Below, one piece after another: positions 35,001-45,419 of a stretch of 64,000 nt of DNA. The stretch is from Corticium candelabrum (lineage: Eukaryota > Porifera > Homoscleromorpha > Homosclerophorida > Plakinidae): assembly GCF_963422355.1 (NCBI RefSeq), contig NC_085097.1, positions 5,999,131 to 6,063,130 of the forward strand, given 5' to 3'. Positions within the stretch are counted from its first letter, which is position 1. Every line of letters begins with the position of its first letter. The notes under the pieces are model-generated. The model saw only the letters and a list, made by a program, of their open reading frames with translations. It was not told where the DNA came from and did not search any database. Both the position numbers and the translations under genes were made by a program.

Positions 35001-35917
35001 TCTCTTTAGTTAAAAACGTCAGTTGATAACAAACTTTCAGATGTCGAGTGTCATTAAGAGTCACTTGGTTAGCAAATGCATTTTCAATCCTAATGATGAT
35101 TGGCAATTAAGTGAAGCCAGCAGACAGACAGACGGACAAACAAGCAGATGGGAAGGCAGACAGCAAAGCTAACTATGTAGGGTGCATGCTATTGGAATGA
35201 TCTCACATGATGTCATTTCCACGTATGATCCTTGCCATCATTATCTAGTTATCATACATGATAAACGTTCATCTAAACTTCACTGCATCATTTAATCACT
35301 TTGAGTGATGTAGACTAGGCTGTATGCATCATGCAGTCCAATTCACTATTAACTGGATTTTAGTCTAAAATCATAAACATAAAACAAACATTACAATACA
35401 ACTCACTGTTAGCTAGTGAGAGATTATGTGTCTCAGGATGTTTTCTCATAACTGACGAAACATTTTCTAGAATTGCTTGTGCTTTCATATATTCTCCATT
35501 AGCTCTGTATGTGTCCCCCAGATCACAAAGAACTGAACAGCAGAACAGAACCACAAACCCTGACTTTAGAATTTCTGCAATATTTTCAATCAAAATAACA
35601 TTCCTCACCTGCCAGTCTCACTTCATCTGTTACTTCCAAATATTGTTCTGCTATCCCTCTAGCTTTTTCATACATTCTGATTGCCTCTCCAAACCGACCC
35701 TCTACTGCAAGCTTCCATCCTTTCTCCTTAAGCTCTATCAAATACAATCATTATTACACTCAAACACAATCTGTTTCTTAGCAACATGCAACACATCAAA
35801 CATATATGCACACACCCACCCAATCCTCACACAAACAGCCCATTTCTCAACATTAACTAAAACATGATCATTTCCCATATTGCAATGCTTACCTCTGATC
35901 TCTTTCTTGATATCCAT
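28758..35917 (-). CDS. TPR-ZU5-UPA-Death domain protein, gene copy 1
   Basis: Minus-strand multi-exon gene, all exons with GT-AG borders. Exon order and borders: 35917-35893 (reads MDIKKEIR); seven 126-nt TPR exons (35734-35609 to 32345-32220); a helical exon 32158-32030; a linker near 31985-31873; a small exon near 31470-31427 (GEDHPDQSAPT); the ZU5-UPA exon about 31367-30106; exons near 29774-29624, 29572-29385 and 29243-29144; and the Death exon 29003-28758. The architecture resembles PIDD, ankyrin and UNC5 proteins (ZU5-UPA-Death), with kinesin-light-chain-type TPRs in place of LRR, ankyrin or membrane parts. It is probably a cytosolic adaptor or sensor that assembles through its Death domain (inference). 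The start is uncertain: the ATG at 35917 follows a good acceptor, so an upstream exon may exist. Confidence 0.88.
29144..29774 (-). other. Middle exons of copy 1, beta-rich region of unknown fold
   Basis: Exon 29774-29624 reads SSLLVRLPVGSEVPYTGCTL and ends ETVTPG before GTAAGT. Exon 29572-29385 has DRVEIHIFSSDGQTRLGYFV. Exon 29243-29144 is basic then acidic (KRRRLSSYRSEELDL). Alternating hydrophobics suggest beta strands. I do not recognise the domain. Confidence 0.75.
30106..31367 (-). other. ZU5-UPA exon of copy 1 with SFS motif
   Basis: The exon reads GGELSAGSVSITVPAGAV, the signature strand of ZU5. It continues through SPVIFLGPHDVSFSKPIKV to VEVTSFSWWLWLVSF at 30882-30838, then a UPA-like part to about residue 330 and a Ser-rich linker. 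The Ser-Phe-Ser at 30876-30868 lies at the ZU5/UPA junction, where FIIND-type proteins (PIDD, NLRP1, CARD8) cut themselves between Phe and Ser. A His is 15 residues before (QSHIPF). Splice donor GTAAGA near 30105. Autoproteolysis is a prediction from motif and place only. Confidence 0.85.
32220..35734 (-). other. Seven TPR exons of copy 1
   Basis: Exons 35734-35609, 35532-35407, 34567-34442, 33053-32928, 32806-32681, 32538-32413 and 32345-32220 are each 126 nt, coding 42 residues. Repeats read like LGDTYRANGEYMKAQAILEN, LGQCYFCQSKYVDATSLLEE, LGDCFMEQKKLSEAERLLRH and LGECLMKKGNNKEAEKLLSE, with HPDIA-type ends. A 42-residue period is that of kinesin-light-chain TPRs. All exons have the same phase, so whole repeats can be gained or lost without frameshift. 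Confidence 0.9.
33938..34296. mobile_element. MITE with TAA duplication in an intron of copy 1
   Basis: Ends GGCCATACAAACTACATATA and its inverse, flanked by TAA on both sides. The same insertion is at 57324-57682 in gene copy 2, so it predates the gene duplication. Confidence 0.85.
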
Positions 35918-36039
35918 CTGTTAACAAAAAGTCTAGATGAAAACATAGAGTTGACAAAGTCTATACACAAACAATGCTATCCTTCTAGCAATAATCTCAC
36001 ATTAATTAATTAAAACATTTCATTTCATCTAACAATGCT

Positions 36040-36396
36040 AACAAAAGTCCCGTATATTCACAATCCCGAGGGTATTCCCGGCAGCCATTTCAGTCACGCA
36101 ACTTGTTGAGTCGCTGCGCGCGTTCAATGCGAGAACAGAACACGAATCGAACGCAACACAAACGCTGGAACTGTAAATACGCTGCGCAAACTGATCTCAA
36201 TCAAAAGTAACCGTCGAGACGTCTCAACATTCAAACAAACGTGAGATTGAGTAGCAACGAAGGCGTCGCCTACACCGAAAAGGCGCAATTTCATCTCTTC
36301 GTCGCTCATTCTGCCTCCTTCCTACTATTAACTTTGCTGGAATGACGTAGACATACTTGTAGCGCAAGTGATGCAGCAGGAAACGACGAAATGAAC
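36040..36396 (-). promoter_or_regulatory. Probable 5' region of gene copy 1
   Basis: CpG-richer than its surroundings. Two minus-strand ATGs could begin the gene: 36309 (MSDEEMKLRLFGVGD...) and about 36089 (MAAGNTLG, before a GTGAAT donor). Neither has a strong donor into the exon at 35917, so first exon and promoter remain undecided. Confidence 0.3.
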
Positions 36397-37583
36397 TAGC
36401 CTCGCAAGCCAGGCTCTTCCGCGCAGTCGCTGAGCTAACCGCACGTGAATCACACGAGGAGGAGGAGCTTTTACCGGAATTGCTCCAGCGCGAGAAGAGC
36501 CTGGTCGCTTTCGAGAACGTCATAGTGACGTGGGACCCCCGATCGGATTTCATAGCTTGATAAAGCTAATTCGATTTCCTAAAGAGCTCGTGTATGTAAT
36601 TGCGCTGATACACGAAGCAGAGAGGTAGCCCTCCGCGGAGAGCGCGTGAACACGAAATCCAGTGAAGCTGTTGATGGACGAAGTGCTGGTGAATAATGAG
36701 CGTAGGAATGGCCTACATGGGACTGGTCCGCTGAACCTACACTCTCCAGCAACGTTTCGTTCTACTGAACTCATCTGCAGGTTTGCGCGAATTGAAACAG
36801 ACGTAGAACTATTCACCACTCCTGCGCGTCTACTCTGACATCTATAGCCTGTGGGGGAAATGGTGTGAGAACTGCCGGCCCAGTTTCACTCAACGGTTCA
36901 TGAAAACAGTGGCCTAGAGCTTGTTGCAATTGACCTCTCCGCGTGTATTGCTAACACAGTCTATGTGACGGTACTTTCCACTCAGCAAGCAACACGTTTG
37001 TACGATATTGACCTCCTCACGGTGAACTGGAAACATCTAGGCATGGGAAAACAGCAGTGCAGTGGACCTACCATGTTCAGGAAGTGTAGAGTTGACTCGT
37101 AGTTGCACGTGTACACGTACGACTTGTTTCAATGCACGGTTTCTGACTGCTACATATATACACTAACCGCGTACAATGAGTTCATTTCTCAAACTACCGC
37201 GCTGCAGATCTAGATTCGGCGGTGTGCTGTTGGCGAAACTGAATGCTGAAAAGGAGTCGTGACACTGCAGAATATTACATGGCTGAGCTGTCTGCATACG
37301 TACTAGAAGCGAACGATGATGTCAACTACGTACTTCGTGCAAAACAAGCAAGTGCGTGAAGCGATGTCGCATGTTCTCAACTTTCATACCTACATGCTTA
37401 CCTAATAGGATTAGCTTTATCAAGCTATGAAATCCGATCGGGGGTCCCACGTCACTATGACGTTCTCGAAAGCGACCAGGCTCTTCTCGCGCTGGAGCAA
37501 TTCCGGTAAAAGCTCCTCCTCCTCGTGTGATTCACGTGCGGTTAGCTCAGCGACTGCGCGGAAGAGCCTGGCTTGCGAGGCTA
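36397..37583. mobile_element. TAGCCTCG-type element, 1187 bp, 9-bp target duplication
   Basis: Begins TAGCCTCGCAAGCCAGGC and ends with the reverse complement; arms are about 170 bp. The flanks carry GAAATGAAC at 36388-36396 and 37584-37592, a perfect 9-bp duplication. Interior non-coding. A nearly identical copy is at 50263-51456. It sits just upstream of gene copy 1. Confidence 0.95.
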
Positions 37584-37791
37584 GAAATGAACTGTGAACG
37601 ACGACAACAAGATGTGACCGGTCACGTGGGTGAGTTGGCCAAACAAATCTGGATACCCGGATGTGCCAATTTTGCATATTAATTTTACAGAGTAACCTCT
37701 AGCTAGTATTTAGAACTTCAAGCTATGAGATATCACAGGGTAAGAGTTGATGTGTAACTTGTTAAATAAATTTATAGATACCAACTGTAGA

Positions 37792-37804
37792 TGTGTGTGT
37801 GTGT

Positions 37805-37899
<95 letters not shown>
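37792..37899. repeat. (GT)n microsatellite
   Basis: About 105 bp GT, directly downstream (on the minus strand) of the nucleobindin 3' UTR, as in the copies at 3.5 and 60.2 kb. Confidence 0.95.
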
Positions 37900-37903
<4 letters not shown>

Positions 37904-38077
37904 TATCAGGAACAATTATGAAGGTATGACGTCATGTTGACGTGGAAATCAAACATCAGGTGAAGTTCACGGATCACTTTATTTTTTATTTATTTTTCAA
38001 ATTCATATTAATTCACAACTCACACAGTAAAATGTTCCCTTCCCGTATTTACTGCCTACAAACGCAATTGGCCAATT

Positions 38078-41000
38078 TTACTGTCCGCCTGCCTTTTCGG
38101 GCTCTTTGTTTTCTTCCTGTTTGGGCCGCTCTGCATGTTCCTCTCTCTTTTCTTGCGTTTCCTGCTTCACTTCCGGTTCCTTCTGTTCTTGTTGTACTGG
38201 TGCTTCAGTTTTAATTTCAGTCTGATGCTAAGACACACAGAAATGGTTACATCACAGCCTCATTGTATTGTGTGTATATAAGGATGTGTGTCCAGTTAGT
38301 CACTTGACTGTCTGCACCATCCATCTGTTTGCCTATTGCCTGGTCATATCTCTTGATGGTCTAAGTGTAGACTGTTTACAAATAATCTGCCTTTCTGCCT
38401 GTTTCCCTGCTTACCCACCCACTGGTGCAACTCCTTGCCCATGCACCCAACTGCTTGCCCACTCGTCCCCTGCTTTGTTACCCACCACTCACCCACCCGC
38501 TAGCCCGTCCACCCACCCGCTAGCCCGTCCACCCACCCGCTAGCCCGTCCACCCACCCGCTAGCCCGTCCACCCACCCGCTAGCCCGTCCACCCGCTAGC
38601 CCGTCCACCCACCCGCTAGCCCGTCCACCCACCCGCTTGAACACTCACCCACCCGCTTGCCCACTTAGCCACCCCTGCTTGCCCTCCCAACCCCTGCTTG
38701 TCCCTCTTAACCTCTACTCGTCTGTACAGCAATTGATGTTTTGTCATTTGTCTACTCCATCTCGATTATAACATTACCGGTTGATCTTCGGCTGGTTTCA
38801 GGTGTTGGGTGTCGACTGGATGCACCTCCTGTTGCTGTTGAACATCAGGTGGATGACTTGTCGCATGTACAGTCTCTTGTTGTTCAACGTGTTGCTCAAC
38901 GTGTTGCTCTCCTTGCTGGGCATTGTGTCCTTCATCTCCTCGTAATTCACTCTTGTCTAACACACAAAGTGAATTTCAAGTCACAACATCAGAAGGACAA
39001 TTTATGACGTCAATCATTCCCATTGAATTTCTTTGATACCTTCATGGTGTTCGCTTTTATTGTCTTCCTCCATTAAACGTCTGGATTCCTCATCCATGGA
39101 CTCCATTTCTTCCTGCAGCATCCTTTCGTACTCGTCCATCTCTTCATCACTATAGAGGTCATCCTCATCAAGACCTTTCCAGCCTTCATCCTCACTGAAC
39201 TGCTGTAGTTCGGTTGAATCCATGAATTCACTGAACGAAACGAGTCCGTCCTGATCTTTATCAACCTGTTCCGATTGAAAGATAAGAAACACGACATCTT
39301 GGTTGCTACATTACTACGATAGCTCAACATGTTTAAACATCAGAATTCTATTACATTCCAGTCACTCGGCCTCCACCCAACTGACTTACAAGGCTAACAT
39401 TCCATACGAGCCACACGTTCGTCGCTTTAGTTTTTGGTATTTCTGACTAGATCAGATGATCAGCTAACACCCCAACTCTATTACAAACTCAGTACATGAC
39501 CACAAATTCTTGCAGTGAACTAACATTGTCACTCAAAGATGCTCGGATAGTCTTCGCAGTCACAGAGTTTGTGACCACAACAGCCCACAAAAGCATCCAA
39601 TGTGTCCACCTACCTAAACTGTCAGTCTCAGCTCACCTCGTTCAAGATGTGTTCTCTCATTTGAGCTATTTCTTCTTGCATTTCTACTGTCGCATCGTCT
39701 CCATAGATCTTGGATACCTACCAAACACCAAACATTCATTCCAGACACATCCAACAACGAACCTTATTGCCTGTCACCTCATGAATAAACATCAAGAATG
39801 TAAATATTGTCTTTTCTGATGTGCTAGAGAGTGTGAATAACCGTGTAGTTGGAAGAATGTTCTTGGATCGAAATCTTCTTTATCAAGACCATCTTCCTCT
39901 TCCCAGACTTCCTCAAACTGGGACTTGCTTCCCTACACGTGGAATCAACAACAACATTGAAGATATGTGATTGAATATTGTGAACAGTATGTACAGCAAT
40001 GAAATAGAAATATAGGCACACGCGTTGGGCACATGGATGGACAGACTAATGGACAGACAGATAGACATACAGGTTGACAAAATGGCTCAATGCATGGACA
40101 CACACATGCATGCACAATCACACACACACAAACATACAGATTGACACACAGACAAACAGAATTACATATACTCAGTGTTCAGCCCAGGATTTCAGAAGTG
40201 GGGGTCGGGTTTTTTGTTCGAATTGGACGTGGCACTACAGACTGTTTTAATTAATTGATTCTCACACATCAACTGTTCTAACACATAGTGACTGTTTCAC
40301 TAGTACGACTACGTGTGAGAAATTCTCCTCTTCTTCTTCTTTCCCAAAGAGCAACAATTTCTTTCAGGGAAATGTCTTTCAGATCAGGTCCTTCAATAGC
40401 GATACAGAAGAGCATCTAGTGTATCTTCCATCATTCAATTTTTCACATTCGTTTTCACCAACTTCAGTACTTTCGCAGTGACTGTCTCTGTCTTCACGAT
40501 CTACTCGAGGCTGCTTTGTTGATGGAGCACAGTCTTCTCGGGCAGTTGAAAAGTACTTGAAAAGCGACATACCTACTGTACATTTAGCAATAGCGACAGC
40601 TGTACTCGTACGAATGTCTACACGAAGGAGAATGTCGATCACAGATGTGTACACAGTAGCGTAGCTAGGCATGAGGCAGTGAGGCAGTTGCCTCGGTAGG
40701 AAAAATGGGCGATGTTTCTTGGGTTTAGTCTTCTTCCTAATTCTGTGCTTGACTTAACAACTGACGACAAAGAAGCTATCACAAGATTTTTCAGTCCAGA
40801 CTTGCCGAAACCAGAAACTTTCGATACTGAGATACTCATTTGGAAGAGCGAATGCTCAGAAGTTCCAAGAGCGGAACGGCTAAATGCCACATTACTTGAC
40901 ACGCTGCAATTAGCGGATAAAGACTTTTACCCGAACGTGCATGCGATACTCAAGCTATTGTTGACTCTACCAGTAGGGTCAGTATCTTGCGAGAGGTCGT

Positions 41001-41647
41001 TTTCGAAGATGAGAAGGCCTAAACATTGGTCAAGAACCACTATGGGAGAGAATAGGCTAAATGGGTTAGCTCTCATGTTTGTCCACAAGGATATGAAAAT
41101 TAGCAGAGAAAATGTTCTGCAAAGATTTGATTCCACGAGACATAGAAGGATTGGACAGCTTCATCTGCCAACTGCTAACTAATCCAAGTGTAGTTTACTG
41201 TTTTTACCCTGTCAAATCAATTAAGCATATCAATATGACAGCAATAGCCTTAGGTAGTGCATATCAATAAGGAATTAATATTAATAAAAAAATTAATATT
41301 AATATCAATTTGCCTCGGTAAGAAAAAAATCCTGGCTACGCCACTGGTACACGCACGCCTGGACATGTACCTAACCTCGACTCCCCAGACCTCGTGCTGC
41401 TGGATGCTGAACTATGCATATACAACCTCGCTGATATCAAATTAATAAAATGCTCACATCACACGTACATGATCAGCTGCTTGTATACTACTTGCAGAAG
41501 CAACGAGAGTACAAGCACACTGCGAGTAATCAGAACGACATATTAAGGGTCGGAGAACAGTGAGTGTGGGTCAGAGAACCTTGAGTGAGGGTCGGGCCTA
41601 ACCCCCACTGACCCGCGTAGGCCGATCCCTGTATACTGTACATACAT

Positions 41648-41739
<92 letters not shown>

Positions 41740-42401
41740 GTAGATAGACAAACAGCAACGATGCCACAGCACACAATCACTTCATGCAAACATACCGGGT
41801 GATGCAACTTGGGGTGCTTGGTTTTCTTATCTTTCTCAAATTTATGCTTCTCTTCAGCCTCCAGTCTGTCTTTCTCCGACATCTTCTTGAGCAGCTCTCG
41901 TCGCTGATGCTCCTTCGACATCTCCAGCTTCACAAACTTATCGCGACGTTCCTTATCCTCCTTCTGTAACTCTTGCTTTCTCTGAATACAAAACCACATC
42001 CCTGCACATACCACCAACAAACAGCTACACTAAATCTATTTTACCGCCAGTAATACTTGTCTCAGATCGTTTCCGTCAAATTCTGGAGCTTCTTGTCCGA
42101 ACTGCTCATCATCGTGACTGTCAGTAAGCTGTCGTGCTCCTGTCGTCTTCTCTAAACGTTTGCGTAGGATTAGACGCTGTCTTGCTATCGTTTGACGTTT
42201 AGCCTCGTCAAGTTGTGATCTAAATGACAGACAATCGACTGCATAATCTAATGGAAAACAAATCAGCACTACAGCAGCTGCACAGATCAACATATGGGTT
42301 AAAGTATATTCTGTATCTACACATGCAGGCATGATAAACTGTGTACGTATGCCGTAATACATTCGTTTCTTTCAATTGCCCAGCTTCCAGTTCCCGATAC
42401 T
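38078..42401 (-). CDS. NUCB: Nucleobindin, main locus (one EF-hand exon damaged)
   Basis: Minus-strand exons: about 42401-42361 (PKYRELEAGQLKE); 42219-42046 (SQLDEAKRQTIARQRLILRK); 41981-41796 (basic, KEHQRRELLKKMSEKDRLEA ... KLHHP); 39932-39842 (SQFEEVWEEEDGLDKEDFDP); 39717-39637 (VSKIYGDDATVEMQEEI ... MREHILNE); 39265-39040 (second EF-hand DKDQDGLVSFSEF, then an acidic leucine-rich helix); 38956-38778 (Gln/Glu-rich); 38221-38078 (Gln/Lys/Glu tail ending EPEKAGGQ). This is nucleobindin order throughout; the family is calcium-binding, Golgi/secretory and G-alpha-interacting. The 65-nt exon for the first EF-hand should lie near 39780-39845. Here 62 bp are missing and its acceptor is gone, so joining its neighbours shifts the frame. 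The signal-peptide exon was not found. AATAAA signals near 37980. Confidence 0.85.
38490..38640. repeat. 20-bp minisatellite in the last nucleobindin intron
   Basis: About seven units of ACCCACCCGCTAGCCCGTCC. Same position as the array in copy A but a different unit sequence, so the array turned over after the copies separated. Confidence 0.9.
40654..41346 (+). mobile_element. Short hAT element with 5-bp target duplication
   Basis: Ends CAGTAGCGTAGCTAGG and CCTGGCTACGCCACTG; flanks GTACA on both sides (40649-40653, 41347-41351). It lies in an intron of nucleobindin and retains only the 3' part of a transposase. Confidence 0.85.
40712..41182 (+). pseudogene. hAT transposase C-terminal fragment
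   Basis: 156 residues open. LLTLPVGSVSCERSFSKMRR followed by LNGLALMFVHKDM is the hAT C-terminal dimerisation region as in ZMYM/P52rIPK-type proteins. The catalytic core is absent. It is internally deleted within an element that keeps both ends. Confidence 0.9.
41650..41736. repeat. (CA)n microsatellite in a nucleobindin intron
   Basis: About 85 bp CA, 60 bp downstream of the basic-helix exon. Confidence 0.95.
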
Positions 42402-42469
42402 TTGGTACTGTAGCTTTACAATGTTTGGGATAAGAGTGTACAGACAAGGGCAAGACCGACCGACTGACC

Positions 42470-42471
<2 letters not shown>

Positions 42472-42548
<77 letters not shown>

Positions 42549-42562
42549 CACACACACATCCC
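42472..42562. repeat. (CA)n microsatellite upstream of the first recognised nucleobindin exon
   Basis: About 90 bp CA, one interruption. Confidence 0.95.
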
Positions 42563-42639
42563 TCACACACCTGGCAATCTTCCAAATCTGTTTAGTGTGC
42601 CTATTCAAGTTATTTGATCCTGTGTTTCCGCTGGAAATT

Positions 42640-43070
42640 TTCGATTAGTAGCTACTTGGCTAAAGGAGTTTGCTCGTTTGCAGTCAAGCATTTTATTTCA
42701 GAGCCAAGAAAAAAATCGCCCAAACGTCAAACAGCTAACAATCTCAAAGACAACGACTACTGATTGACGCTTATGAAAGCCGTATTAGAAATGTTGGAGA
42801 CACTAAGTCTCTCAGTATGAAGTTCGACCCTTGAACTAGATGGTGGATCAGGTTAAGACCACAAGCTAGTGACAATGGATTCAGATGGCATGGAAATAGA
42901 TGATGGAATCATACAGGTGTGGTAGATGACATCAAATTGACTGCAGAGATTGGAAGTGAAACTGGCAACGGTGATGGTAAAATTATTGGATTTGTGTCTA
43001 CAGAGCATGCACGATAGATGGTCCTTCTAGTCCTTGGAGCTCCAAATTACGTTGCCCTAATTGCTAGAAT
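42640..43070. other. No gene seen
   Basis: Upstream of nucleobindin on the minus strand. A signal-peptide exon was looked for and not found. Confidence 0.4.
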
Positions 43071-43810
43071 AAGCCTTATGCACATTCGTAAGATTTAAAT
43101 CAATGCTGTTGTGGGACCAAATATGCGTTTAGCGTCTCATTTTCGAGTGTCACATTGTGTGTCGTATATTGAACACGAAATGAACTGTGTAAACTGATCT
43201 TGCAGTACGTTGTTTGATAGATTTCTCGCTTTGTGTTGTATTGCGTGACTTGAGAGACGTGTTTCGACGTCTAGCTTGCATCTAGTTCGTTCAGAATGTG
43301 CCCTCGTTTCCAGTGTTGACTAGAATCCGCTGGTGAGATCACACGAGTTTGTCTAGGCAGACGTTTTCTACAAATCAGGATGTAACCGACGTAGTGTCCT
43401 CATGCCAACCAGCAGTCAACACAACACGCTTAATCTTGGCGTACAACCTGTGTGGGTCCTCGACACAGTCGTGCAGGTAATGCCCTATGTCCAATGCAAA
43501 GCAAGAACGTTCTTGAATAATCTGTGCTCCCCAAGACTGTATTCGCTGCTGACCTCGAATCTAGGCTACTGTATATCCGTGTTTGATAACCATTCTTCCA
43601 CAACTTCCAGCAAATAGCTAACTGCATTGTCTTGTATGCAAGCTCAGCTATTGTGAGTTTGCGTCCCGTTTCCATGTTTTGCTATCTATACAAATACACG
43701 TACACGCAATGTGACACTCAAAAATGAGATGCTAAACGTATTTTTAGTCCCACCGCAGCTTTTTATATTAGGTATTGATTTAAATCTTATGAGTGCACAT
43801 AATGACAAAT
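43071..43810. repeat. Fold-back repeat
   Basis: 43071-43165 and about 43700-43810 are inverted copies, sharing AAGATTTAAATCAAT and GTGTCACATTG. A third, single arm is at 44680-44780 in the following direct repeat. Could be a fold-back element; no target duplication recognised. Confidence 0.65.
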
Positions 43811-45250
43811 TTGTAGCACGATGTAACGACTGTGCTTACAAGATGTGATCCAGAGGAAGGTGTGCATGGTACACAATAACAACTAGACATATTGGAGAGG
43901 AGAAATTACCATTAATTTACCCCCAGCGACTTCTATTTGTAGCATTTGGCTATTTTGGCGATCGTCCAGCGGAAACAGTTACACTGTTTGATCACAACCA
44001 TTTGTGTTTGTGCCTGTCAAAAAGATTTTGTCAAGCAACAACGTATCACATTTTGCTCCCATGGAGTACCATTGACTCCATGCTTTTCGCTATGCTGACA
44101 TCCGAATGAGCCAGCCTGTGACGAACAAGCCACCACTGACCAGTGAAGCTCTCAAGCCTTACACTTTAATGGTTGGTGGCTAATTCGGCCCCAAGAACGT
44201 CAAACAGCATGGATCAAGCATTACAGTCATTTTTAATTAAAGGCAATGGAATCAGTGGCGTAGCCAGGAATACCATTTGAAGGGTGCATGCAGACAGACC
44301 TGACAACTTGTTCCCACCAAATCGTGAGACTGTCTTTCTAAATGACCACGCCCATTAAATGTGTCCAAAGTAGGCATGGTTAGCAGAATTCGTCAGCTCT
44401 TGCCTACGTGTTGGCCTCGCTTTACCTTCCTCATGAAGACCTTTCCAGCCTTCATCATCACTGAACTGCTGTAGTTCAGTCGAATTCATGAATAATCTGC
44501 ACTCCCCAAGACTGTATTCGCTGCTGACCTCAAATCTAGGCTACTGTATATCCGTGTTTGATAACCATTCTTCCACAACTTCCAGCAAATAGCTAACTGC
44601 ATTGTCTTGCAGCAAGCTCAACTATTGTGAGTTTGCATCCCATTCCCATGTCTTGCTAGCTATACATGTACACGTACATGCAATGTGACACTCGAAAATG
44701 AGACGCTAAACGCATTTTTGGTCCCACAACAGGTTTTTATATTAGGTATTGATTTAAATCTTACGAATGCACATAATGCCTATTCTTAGCGTGCTGTAGC
44801 GACTGCGCTTACAAGACGTGATCCAGAGGAAGGTGTGCATGGTACACTGTAACAACTAAACATATTGGAGAGGAGAAATTACCATTAATTTATCCCCAGC
44901 AACTTCTATTTGTGGCATTTGGCTATTTGGCGATTGTCCTGCGGAAACAGTTACACTGTTTGATCACAACCATTTGTGTTTGTGCCTGTCAAGAAGATTT
45001 TGTCAAGCAACAACGTATCACATTTTGCTCCCATGGAGTACCATTGACTCCATGCTTTTCGCTATGCTGACATCCGAATGAGCCAGCCTGTGACGAACAA
45101 GCCACCACTGACCAGTGAAGCTCTCAAGCCTTACACTTTAATGGTTGGTGGCTAATTCGGCCCCAAGAACGGCAAACAGCATGGATCAAGCACTACAGTC
45201 ATTTTAAATTAAAGGCAATGGAATCAGTGGCGTAGCCAGGAATACTATTT
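43480..45250. repeat. Two direct copies of a 770-bp segment
   Basis: About 43500-44270 and 44490-45250 are nearly identical, each ending at ATCAGTGGCGTAGCCAGGAAT, a hAT-type terminus. Fragments of the nucleobindin second EF-hand exon (44435-44490; 45420-45530) follow each copy. No coding frame is conserved. Confidence 0.8.
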
Positions 45251-45419
45251 TGGGGGTGGGGTGGGGGTGTGCACACAGACAGATCTCTCAACTTTTCTCT
45301 CTCACCAAATCGCGAGACTGTCTTTTGTAAATGGCCACGCCCATTAATGTGTCCAATGTAGGCGTGGTTAGCAGCATTCGTCAGCTCTGGCCTACGTGTT
45401 GGCCTCGCTTTACCTTTCT

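Noticed and set aside
36124-36309. Calling MSDEEMKLRLFGVGD as the first exon of gene copy 1
   Set aside because: No strong donor before its stop; kept only as a low-confidence possibility.
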